From: Pseudomonadota bacterium
GTDB lineage: Bacteria > Pseudomonadota > Alphaproteobacteria > Caulobacterales > Caulobacteraceae
Reading direction: 5' to 3'
Length of the DNA stretch: 5,001 nucleotides
NCBI GenBank assembly: GCA_023433585.1
Contig: JAEZCL010000023.1
Span: 1 to 5,001 of the forward strand
Shown: piece after piece, positions 1 to 4,337 of the stretch
Layout of the letters: the number at the start of each line of letters is the position of its first letter
Position numbering within the stretch: the first letter of the stretch is position 1
Translations under genes and position numbers: made by a program
The notes under the pieces: generated by a model
The model's input: only the letters and a program-made list of their open reading frames with translations
Told to the model about the DNA's origin: nothing
Database searches by the model: none

Positions 1-780
1 CCCCGGATCGTGCTGGGCGCCATGGCCGAACGGGCCGAGACCTCCGCCGCCCAGGGCCGGGCGATCGCCGCCCGGCGCCAGGCCGAGGCCGAAGCGGCCC
101 TGGAGGCCGCGCGCGAACGGGTCGAGCGGACCCGCGACCTGTCCATCCCCATGCCCGCCACCGGCCTGGCGGCGGGCAAGACGGTGCTGGAGCTGGAGGA
201 TGTGCGCGCGGACTTCGGCTCGCCGCGCGACGATGGCGGGGAAAGGGGCCTCGGCCCGATTTCGCTGCGCATCACCGGACCCGAGCGCGTGGCGATCACC
301 GGCCCCAACGGCTCGGGCAAGACGACGCTGCTGAAACTGATGGCCGACCTGATCGAGCCGACATCCGGCGTGGTGCGGCGTCCCGTGCCCGCCGCCCTGC
401 TGGATCAGGACGCTGCCGTCCTCAAGCCGGACGAGACCCTGATCGAGGCGTGGCGGCGGCTGAACCCTGAGGGGTCGGCCAACGACGCCCATGCGGCCCT
501 GGCGCGGTTCCTGTTCCGCAACGCCCAGGCGCATCGTCGGGTCGGCGACCTGTCCGGGGGCGAGCGGCTGCGCGCGGCCCTGGCCTGTGTGATGACCGGC
601 GTGCGGCCGCCGCCTCTGTTGATCCTGGATGAGCCTGACAACCACCTGGACCTGGAGTCCCTGGCGGCGGTGGAGGCGGCGCTGGGCGCCTATGACGGGG
701 CCCTGGTGATCGTCAGCCACGATCCGGTTTTCATCGATCAGGTGGGGATAAGCCGAATCGTGGCGTTGCCGCGTGCCTGA
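1..780 (+). CDS. ABC-F family ATPase, C-terminal part (5' end outside window)
   Basis: The frame is open from base 1, so the start lies upstream and 259 residues are visible. In-window residues 8-45 are Ala/Glu/Arg-rich and helical, like the linker joining the two ATPase domains of ABC-F proteins. One ABC domain follows: Walker A GPNGSGKTT at 101-109, Q-loop Gln136, signature LSGGE at 184-188, Walker B LLILDEP at 206-212 running into D213-N-H-L-D217, and switch His240. The DEPxNHLD form (here Asp for the usual Thr) and the lack of any membrane segment mark the soluble ABC-F class, whose members act on the ribosome, rather than a transporter ATPase. It has almost no tail after the H-switch, ending about 20 residues later. 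The exact subfamily (Uup, EttA, YheS or resistance type) cannot be set without the N-terminal half. The next gene overlaps its stop codon. Confidence 0.9.
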   Translation, partial: PRIVLGAMAERAETSAAQGRAIAARRQAEAEAALEAARERVERTRDLSIPMPATGLAAGKTVLELEDVRADFGSPRDDGGERGLGPISLRITGPERVAITGPNGSGKTTLLKLMADLIEPTSGVVRRPVPAALLDQDAAVLKPDETLIEAWRRLNPEGSANDAHAALARFLFRNAQAHRRVGDLSGGERLRAALACVMTGVRPPPLLILDEPDNHLDLESLAAVEAALGAYDGALVIVSHDPVFIDQVGISRIVALPRA

Positions 781-1255
781 TGTCGATGTCTTCTCGCGCC
801 TCATGAAAAACCGGGACAACATGGTTAACGCCGCAGGGGTGCTCCTGGTGTTCATGATCGTGGGTCCGCTGGTGGGCGGCTTCGTGTTCGGCCTGTTCCT
901 GGCGGCGTCCGAGGGGGCGGATCTCGGCGGACCGGGCCTGGCGTTGACCACCGCGCTGCTGGGCCATCTCGGAGGGCTGCTGCCGGCCGCCGTCACCGGG
1001 GCGCTCTGCGCTGCAGCGTCGCCCTGGCTGAAGGGGCGGGCGGCCTGGCTGGCGTTCGCCGTCGTCGCGGGCGCGGGAACCAGCGCGGCGCATCTGGCCC
1101 TGGCCGACACCTATCCCACCTCGACGCCGGGAACGGGGGATTTCATGCAGATCGCCGTGGTGGGCGCCGCGGCCGCCCTGGGCTGCGCGCTGATCTCGGA
1201 CGGTTTCCGGCCCCGGCGGCGCGTCCGCCGGGTCAGGCCGTCCGGTTCAGGGTGA
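773..1255 (+). CDS. Small four-helix membrane protein, unknown function
   Basis: I do not recognise the family. The 160-residue product shows four hydrophobic segments at about residues 20-45, 55-82, 90-111 and 124-142, rich in Gly, Ala and Leu. It ends in an arginine-rich tail (PRRRVRRVR, 147-155), so the C-terminus is probably cytoplasmic by the positive-inside rule. The GTG start at 773 overlaps the ABC-F stop by 8 nt (GTGCCTGA), suggesting translational coupling. An in-frame ATG at 803 would give 150 residues and is equally possible, since neither has a clear Shine-Dalgarno sequence. The last 23 bp overlap flbY tail to tail. Codon use matches the neighbours. It is likely cotranscribed with the ABC-F gene, but a functional link is only a guess. 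Confidence 0.7.
   Translation: MPDVDVFSRLMKNRDNMVNAAGVLLVFMIVGPLVGGFVFGLFLAASEGADLGGPGLALTTALLGHLGGLLPAAVTGALCAAASPWLKGRAAWLAFAVVAGAGTSAAHLALADTYPTSTPGTGDFMQIAVVGAAAALGCALISDGFRPRRRVRRVRPSGSG
1212..1232 (-). terminator. Hairpin directly after the flbY stop; possible terminator
   Basis: A perfect 8-bp inverted repeat (CCCGGCGG / CCGCCGGG) with a 5-nt loop begins at the base after the flbY stop codon, read on the - strand. No T-tract follows, so it is not a canonical intrinsic terminator. It lies inside the final codons of the convergent membrane protein gene, where it encodes part of the Arg-rich tail. It could limit read-through or protect the flagellar mRNA 3' end. In DNA this GC-rich, a chance stem cannot be excluded. 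Confidence 0.35.
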
Positions 1256-1658
1256 CCGCGCGGGCGTCCGCCGCCGCCGCCTGTCCGCCCGCGCCGTAGC
1301 CGGTCCCCTGTGCGCGGGCCGAGGCCACTTCCTGGGCGATGGCCTGGACCAGGCCCTCGGTGATGGCCTTGGCGGCCTCCAGGGCCCTTTGATGACGGGC
1401 CAGCACCGCCTCGAACGCCTGGGTGGCGCCGACCAGGGCGTCGCGCTCGGCGGCGGGCAGGTCGTCCAGCAGGCCAGGATCCATCTTCACCCGCGCGGTC
1501 TCGCGGCGATAGAGATTGGCCAGCGACTGGGTCTCCGACAGTCCCGGCGCCGCGTCCTGGGGGCGGCGCGCCTCGAAGCACCGGGTCTCCTCGGCCAGCC
1601 GTTCGGTCAGCCGTTCGGTCAGGGCGGTCAGCTGGCGGGCGCGTTCGGCGGGGGTCAT
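1233..1658 (-). CDS. flbY: FlbY-like flagellar protein (FlgN-like helical protein)
   Basis: The product has 141 residues, is soluble and mostly helical, with no signal peptide or membrane segment. Helical stretches lie at about 1-30, 41-60 and 70-115, followed by a Gly/Ala-rich tail ending in LNRTA. The LSETQSLANLYRRE block (40-53) and the third position in a flgI operon match what I recall of Caulobacter FlbY, a small flagellar assembly protein. The overall build also resembles FlgN-type export chaperones, but that role is inference. The ATG at 1658 overlaps the cheL stop by 4 nt (ATGA) and is preceded by a strong AAGGAG, which fixes the start. Residues 13-20 are a duplicated LTER unit from a perfect 12-bp DNA repeat. 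The 3' end overlaps the convergent membrane protein gene by 23 bp. Confidence 0.72.
   Translation of the reverse strand: MTPAERARQLTALTERLTERLAEETRCFEARRPQDAAPGLSETQSLANLYRRETARVKMDPGLLDDLPAAERDALVGATQAFEAVLARHQRALEAAKAITEGLVQAIAQEVASARAQGTGYGAGGQAAAADARAVTLNRTA
1596..1622. repeat. 12-bp tandem duplication inside flbY
   Basis: CAGCCGTTCGGT occurs twice back to back (1596-1607 and 1608-1619), followed by CAG, giving 2.25 perfect copies. On the - strand it encodes LTER-LTER at residues 13-20 of the FlbY-like protein. The unit is a multiple of three, so gain or loss of a copy keeps the frame and changes only helix length. Confidence 0.85.
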
Positions 1659-2011
1659 GCAGAGGCTCCTTCCAGGGTTTCGGGCGCGGTGCGGCCGGCC
1701 TGCATGCGGATCATCTCGGCCATGACCTGATCGGCCAGGCCGATGCCGCCCGCGCGGCTGATCTGCTTGCCCATCTCGTCGATCATGAAGCCGCGCCAGG
1801 TCTCTTCGGCGTGGCCGCCGCCGAAGGGCGCCTCGGTGCTGAGCCCCTCGAACATGGGACGCAGCATCTGGGCCAGGAACGTCGCTTCGAAGTCCTGGGC
1901 GGTCTGGCGGATGCGGGCGATCTCCCCCTCCTGGGGGGAGCCGGCGCGCAGCGCCGAGGGGGGCGAGGGCGCGCCGCGCAGCATGTCGGCGGAAGGAGCG
2001 AGCGGCGTCAT
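1655..2011 (-). CDS. cheL: FlgJ-type rod-binding protein (CheL)
   Basis: The product has 118 residues and corresponds to the rod-binding N-terminal domain of FlgJ, without the muramidase domain found in enteric FlgJ; in alphaproteobacteria such short proteins are often named CheL. The family core begins at about residue 37: TAQDFEATFLAQMLRPMFEG, then GGGHAEETWRGFMIDEMGKQ and GGIGLADQVMAEMIR. It is expected in the periplasm, helping rod assembly through the peptidoglycan. No signal peptide is seen, which fits export by the flagellar type III apparatus. The ATG at 2011 shares one base with the flgI stop (TGATG) and has GAGGTG 5 nt upstream. Residues 15-30 (PSPPSALRAGSPQEGE) do not look like family sequence and are encoded by a palindromic DNA element. 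Operon context between flgI and flbY supports the call. Confidence 0.85.
   Translation of the reverse strand: MTPLAPSADMLRGAPSPPSALRAGSPQEGEIARIRQTAQDFEATFLAQMLRPMFEGLSTEAPFGGGHAEETWRGFMIDEMGKQISRAGGIGLADQVMAEMIRMQAGRTAPETLEGASA
1666..1671 (-). promoter_or_regulatory. Strong ribosome binding site of flbY
   Basis: AAGGAG on the - strand lies 7 nt before the ATG at 1658, inside the last codons of cheL. It is one of the strongest Shine-Dalgarno sequences in the window. It fixes the flbY start and shows that flbY can initiate independently as well as by ATGA coupling. Confidence 0.8.
1922..1967. repeat. Palindromic repeat-like element embedded in cheL
   Basis: About 46 bp contain two adjacent perfect hairpins: CTCCCCC-TCCTG-GGGGGAG (1922-1940, 7-bp stem) and CGGCGC-GCA-GCGCCG (1942-1956, 6-bp stem). 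An AGGGGGGCGAG arm follows (1957-1967) that can pair instead with the first arm. This architecture resembles short palindromic elements I recall as common between genes in Caulobacteraceae genomes; family membership is from memory and unverified. Here it is in frame within cheL and encodes residues 15-30, ahead of the conserved rod-binding core. Confidence 0.55.
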
Positions 2012-3120
2012 CACATCACCTCGATTTCGGCCTGCAGGGCGCCCGCCGCGCGGATGGCCTGGAGGATGGAGATCATGTCGCGCGGGCTGACCCCCAGGGC
2101 GTTCAGGCCCTGGACCAGGGTGGACAGCGAAGTGTCCCCGCCGACGATGCGCATCTGGCGGCCGCGCTCCTCCTCGATGGTCACCTCCGAGTCGGGCAGG
2201 ACCACGGTCTCCCCGTCGCTGAAGGGCGCCGGCTGGCTGGCGAAGGGGCGCTCCTGGATCGAAACGGTCAGATTGCCCTGGGCGATGGCGACGGTGGAGA
2301 CGCGCACTGCGTCGCCCATGACGATCACCCCGTTGACCTCGTCGATGATGACCCGGGCCGGGGCGTCCACCGCCACGGGCAGGTTCTCGATGCGGCTGAT
2401 GAAGGCGGCGGCGCCCAGCTGAGCGGGCGGGCGCAGGGTGACCACCGCCCCGTTGTCGGCGAAGGCCGTGCCCGGATAGGCCTGGTTGATCGCCGCCGCC
2501 ACGCGCTGGGCGGTGGTGAAGTCCGGGTTGCGCAGGTTCAGCCGAAGCTCGTTCATGGAGGCCAGCGAGAAGCCGGTCTCCAGCTCCACTGACGCGCCGC
2601 CCGCGATGCGCCCGGACGTGGGTACGCCGCGCGTCACCGACGAACCCGAGGCGCCGGAGGCTGAGACCGAGCCGGTCTGGACCGTGCCCTGCGCCACCGC
2701 ATAGACCTGTCCGTCCGCGCCCTGCAGGCTGGTGACCAGAAGGGTGCCGCCCAGCAGACTCTTGGCGTCGCCCATGGCCGAGACGTTGACGTCGATGCGC
2801 GATCCCGCCGTGGCGAAGGACGGCAGGTCGGCGGTGACCATGACCGCTGCGATGTTCTTGGTGTTGGCGTTGGTGTCGCGGATATTGACGCCCAGGCGCT
2901 CCATCATTCCCTCCAGCGACTGGCGGGTCATGGGCGAGTTGCGCAGGGAGTCGCCGGTGCCGTTCAGGCCCACCACCAGGCCGTAGCCGACCAACTGGTT
3001 GGTGCGCACGCCCTCGACCGAGGCGATGTCCTTGATGCGGGACTGGGCCAGGGCGGGCGCGGCCCAGCCCAGCGTCAGGACGGCGAGGACGGCGACTGTA
3101 AGGCGGAGGATCAGGGACAT
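2011..3120 (-). CDS. flgI: Flagellar P-ring protein FlgI
   Basis: FlgI forms the periplasmic P-ring, the bushing around the flagellar rod in the peptidoglycan layer. The product has 369 residues, the usual family length. Residues 1-25 are a Sec signal peptide: Arg6, a Leu/Val/Ala core, then ALA before Gln26. The mature N-terminus carries the hallmark RIKDIASVEGVRTNQLVGYG and GLVVGLNGTGD (28-57), and the C-terminus the typical GVSPRDMISILQAI plus GALQAEIEVM. I chose the ATG at 3120, with a weak GGAA 8 nt upstream. An in-frame GTG at 3144 falls at the start point predicted for the sigma-54 promoter and would spoil the signal peptide. It is first in the operon flgI-cheL-flbY. Its partner FlgH (L-ring) and chaperone FlgA are not in the window. 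Confidence 0.97.
   Translation of the reverse strand: MSLILRLTVAVLAVLTLGWAAPALAQSRIKDIASVEGVRTNQLVGYGLVVGLNGTGDSLRNSPMTRQSLEGMMERLGVNIRDTNANTKNIAAVMVTADLPSFATAGSRIDVNVSAMGDAKSLLGGTLLVTSLQGADGQVYAVAQGTVQTGSVSASGASGSSVTRGVPTSGRIAGGASVELETGFSLASMNELRLNLRNPDFTTAQRVAAAINQAYPGTAFADNGAVVTLRPPAQLGAAAFISRIENLPVAVDAPARVIIDEVNGVIVMGDAVRVSTVAIAQGNLTVSIQERPFASQPAPFSDGETVVLPDSEVTIEEERGRQMRIVGGDTSLSTLVQGLNALGVSPRDMISILQAIRAAGALQAEIEVM
2017..2022 (-). promoter_or_regulatory. Ribosome binding site of cheL
   Basis: GAGGTG on the - strand lies 5 nt before the cheL ATG at 2011, within the last codons of flgI (E-V-M-stop). Together with the TGATG stop/start junction it indicates coupled translation and supports this start. 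Confidence 0.65.
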
Positions 3121-3152
3121 GGGGCGAATTCCGACAGGGTTCACCCGGCGCG

Positions 3153-3170
3153 TTGCCAGATGCGTGCCAG
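3153..3170 (-). promoter_or_regulatory. Sigma-54 promoter of the flgI operon
   Basis: On the - strand the sequence reads CTGGCACGCATCTGGCAA. This has the sigma-54 (RpoN) TGGCAC -24 block, and the invariant GG (3168-3167) and GC (3156-3155) are exactly 10 nt apart; only the -12 block deviates (TGGC for TTGC). The predicted transcript start is near 3143, giving a leader of about 23 nt to the ATG at 3120. Basal-body operons in Caulobacter are commonly transcribed by sigma-54 holoenzyme with the activator FlbD and IHF, so this fits gene type and position. An AT-rich island at 3173-3191 upstream could be a bend or IHF region, though I find no clean IHF consensus. Confidence 0.85.
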
Positions 3171-3197
3171 GGGAAAATCCAGAAAAAACAATGGCCC

Positions 3198-3224
3198 GCC
3201 CGCCGGACTTTCCATCCGGCGGGC
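3198..3224. promoter_or_regulatory. Perfect 10-bp dyad in the flgI/fliX divergent region
   Basis: GCCCGCCGGA and TCCGGCGGGC form a perfect inverted repeat around a 7-nt spacer (CTTTCCA). The site lies about 55-80 bp upstream of the predicted flgI start point and 90 bp before fliX. It could be an operator for a dimeric regulator shared by both directions, or an RNA hairpin. A T-run is present beyond it on the - strand, but 9 nt away from the stem, and no upstream gene on that strand needs a terminator here. Confidence 0.45.
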
Positions 3225-3234
3225 AAAAGCTGCC
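3222..3234. promoter_or_regulatory. Possible FlbD (ftr-type) enhancer dyad
   Basis: GGCA-N5-TGCC is a short dyad centred about 85 bp upstream of the predicted flgI sigma-54 start, where FlbD enhancer (ftr) elements usually lie in Caulobacter. I base this on position and the GGCA/TGCC symmetry only. It abuts the larger dyad at 3198-3224. Confidence 0.3.
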
Positions 3235-3240
3235 GGGCCG

Positions 3241-3256
3241 TTAACCAAACGGTGAC
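3241..3256 (+). promoter_or_regulatory. Possible CtrA-type site upstream of fliX
   Basis: TTAACC at 3241-3246 is a good first half of the CtrA motif (TTAA-N7-TTAAC). At the correct N7 spacing the second half is GTGAC, matching 3 of 5 bases. TTAA is rare in this GC-rich DNA. If it overlaps a -35 region, transcription would start near 3280, about 35 nt before fliX. CtrA control of early flagellar genes is established in Caulobacter; its use here is inference. Confidence 0.35.
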
Positions 3257-3299
3257 CCGAACGCCCCGATGGTCCGCGCGTATCCTTCTCGCGTCGTTC

Positions 3300-3304
3300 A
3301 GGAG
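3300..3304 (+). promoter_or_regulatory. Ribosome binding site of fliX
   Basis: AGGAG lies 9 nt before the ATG at 3314. It decides this start over an in-frame ATG at 3269, which has no Shine-Dalgarno sequence and would add 15 residues ahead of the MKVTG N-terminus that I associate with FliX. Confidence 0.75.
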
Positions 3305-3313
3305 CGCCCGTCC

Positions 3314-3736
3314 ATGAAGGTCACCGGTTCCTCGGGCACGACCTCCACCTCGTCCAGCCGTCCGGCGAAAGCCGCAGGCGGCGGATTCAGCTTGCCTTCG
3401 GGCGGTGCGGCGGCCGCCGGCGCGGCGGCGGCGACAGCCTCGACCGGCGGCGTGGCGGGGGTGTCGGCGCTCATGGCCCTGCAGGGGGTCGAGGATGCCA
3501 CTGAACGCCGCCGCCGGGCGATCCGGCGCGGCGGCGGCCTCCTGGACCGGCTGGACGAACTGAAACTGGCCATGCTGGCGGGCCAGAATGGCGGAGACGT
3601 GCTGGCCAACCTGGCGCGCGCGGCGCGCGAGGCGCGGCCCGACAGCGCCGATCCCGGCCTGAACGCGGTGCTGGACCAGATCGACGTGCGTGCGGCGGTG
3701 GAGCTGGCCAAGGCGGCCATGGCCCGCGCGGCCTGA
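3314..3736 (+). CDS. fliX: Flagellar assembly regulator FliX
   Basis: The product has 140 residues. The N-terminus MKVTGSSG is followed by a Ser/Ala/Gly-rich low-complexity stretch (about 6-50). The conserved part then begins: SALMALQGVEDATERRRRAI (51-70), RRGGGLLDRLDELKLAMLAG (71-90), and an amphipathic helical C-terminus to residue 140. In Caulobacter, FliX is a membrane-associated factor that binds and regulates the sigma-54 activator FlbD, coupling early basal-body assembly to class III/IV gene expression. There is no signal peptide or convincing membrane helix here, so membrane association would be peripheral. The gene is divergent from flgI, the arrangement I know from Caulobacter, and that strengthens the identification. 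A CtrA-like site lies upstream and a hairpin downstream. Confidence 0.9.
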   Translation: MKVTGSSGTTSTSSSRPAKAAGGGFSLPSGGAAAAGAAAATASTGGVAGVSALMALQGVEDATERRRRAIRRGGGLLDRLDELKLAMLAGQNGGDVLANLARAAREARPDSADPGLNAVLDQIDVRAAVELAKAAMARAA

Positions 3737-3774
3737 ACGATTCCCCCCAGGATTGCAGGCGGCCCCACAAGGCC

Positions 3775-3796
3775 CGGCGGATTCCCCAATCCGTCG
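3775..3796 (+). terminator. Hairpin between fliX and dksA; possible terminator
   Basis: CGGCGGATT and AATCCGTCG form a 9-bp stem (one G-U pair) with a CCCC loop, 38 nt after the fliX stop. It is followed by AAAAA, not a T-tract, so on the fliX strand it is at best a weak or factor-dependent terminator or an mRNA 3' end protector. A GANTC site lies in its left arm (3780-3784). Confidence 0.35.
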
Positions 3797-3825
3797 AAAA
3801 ACCCATCACGGATGCGAGAAGGACG

Positions 3826-3854
3826 TTGCGACGACTCGACGCGGGCCATATACG
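3826..3854 (+). promoter_or_regulatory. Sigma-70-like promoter of dksA
   Basis: TTGCGA (3826-3831) and TATACG (3849-3854) are separated by 17 bp, the optimal spacing for the housekeeping sigma factor. The predicted start near 3861 leaves a leader of about 40 nt before the dksA ATG. The spacer contains a GACTC site (3833-3837), the recognition pattern of the cell-cycle methylase CcrM found in Caulobacter relatives. This would give dksA transcription independent of fliX. Confidence 0.5.
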
Positions 3855-3875
3855 TCGCATCGCTTCGCAGGGGGG

Positions 3876-3890
3876 CGCTCGGAGCGAGCG
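3876..3890 (+). other. Hairpin in the dksA leader with GGAG in its loop
   Basis: CGCTC-GGAGC-GAGCG forms a perfect 5-bp stem (a G-U pair can extend it) just upstream of dksA. The loop contains GGAG, the only Shine-Dalgarno-like sequence in the leader, but it is 16 nt from the ATG at 3901, too far for normal use unless the stem shortens the distance. A role in translation control is speculative. Confidence 0.3.
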
Positions 3891-3900
3891 TGAGTTTGTG

Positions 3901-4332
3901 ATGACCGCAAGCGCGACCATGACCGCCGAACAGCCGACCTATCGGCCATCGGACGATGAGCCGTTCATGAACGAACGGCAGCTGGCTTACTTCAAGCAGA
4001 AGCTGCTGGACTGGAAGAACGACATCCTTCGCGAGTCCAGGGGCACGGTGGTGAACCTCAAGGCCGAGACCGAGAACCACCCCGACCTGGTGGACCGGGC
4101 CTCGTCCGAATCCGACCGGGCGCTGGAGCTTCGCACCCGCGACCGGCAGCGCAAGCTGATCGCCAAGATCGATGAAGCCCTGCGCCGGATCGAGGACGGC
4201 TCCTACGGCTATTGCGAGGAAACCGGCGAGCCCATCGGCCTGGGTCGTCTGGAGGCCCGCCCCACCGCGACCCTGAGCGTCGAGGCTCAGGAGCACCACG
4301 AACGCCGCGAGCGCGTCCACCGGGACGACTGA
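3901..4332 (+). CDS. dksA: RNA polymerase-binding transcription factor DksA (single-cysteine type)
   Basis: DksA enters the RNA polymerase secondary channel and, with ppGpp, adjusts initiation at rRNA and amino-acid gene promoters. The product has 143 residues. The family block runs from about residue 24 (NERQLAYFKQKLLDWKND). The coiled-coil tip motif PDLVDRA (61-67) keeps Asp62, Asp65 and Ala67, equivalent to E. coli D71, D74 and A76. LELRTRDRQRKL (75-86) and GRLEARPTA (115-123) are typical. Of the four zinc-finger cysteines only Cys105 remains; the others are Thr108, Ser126 and Ala129, so classical zinc binding is not expected. I chose the ATG at 3901; GTG at 3898 and ATG at 3919 are in-frame alternatives, none with a good Shine-Dalgarno. 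The hydrolase gene starts 5 nt after its stop. Confidence 0.95.
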   Translation: MTASATMTAEQPTYRPSDDEPFMNERQLAYFKQKLLDWKNDILRESRGTVVNLKAETENHPDLVDRASSESDRALELRTRDRQRKLIAKIDEALRRIEDGSYGYCEETGEPIGLGRLEARPTATLSVEAQEHHERRERVHRDD

Positions 4333-4337
4333 CGCCC

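Noticed and set aside
825..829. TTAAC as a CtrA half-site
   Set aside because: It is inside the membrane protein coding sequence with no second half at N7 spacing and no gene start nearby.
1811..2422. Open frame on the + strand opposite cheL and flgI
   Set aside because: It is antisense to well-supported flagellar genes and crosses their boundary with no family resemblance.
3121..3144. Upstream GTG start for flgI at 3144
   Set aside because: It coincides with the predicted sigma-54 transcription start, so it would lack a leader, and it places eight extra residues before a good signal peptide.
3198..3224. The dyad as an intrinsic terminator on the - strand
   Set aside because: The T-run lies 9 nt beyond the stem, and no - strand transcript is known to arrive from upstream since fliX is divergent.
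3826..3900. Extended dksA start at TTG 3826
   Set aside because: It begins inside the predicted -35 element and would add 25 residues unlike DksA; the ATG at 3901 gives a normal family length.
3298..4320. Long 340-residue open frame on the - strand opposite fliX and dksA
   Set aside because: It is antisense to two clearly identified genes, spans their intergenic gap and promoter, and is the long stop-free shadow expected in GC-rich DNA; no recognisable domain.
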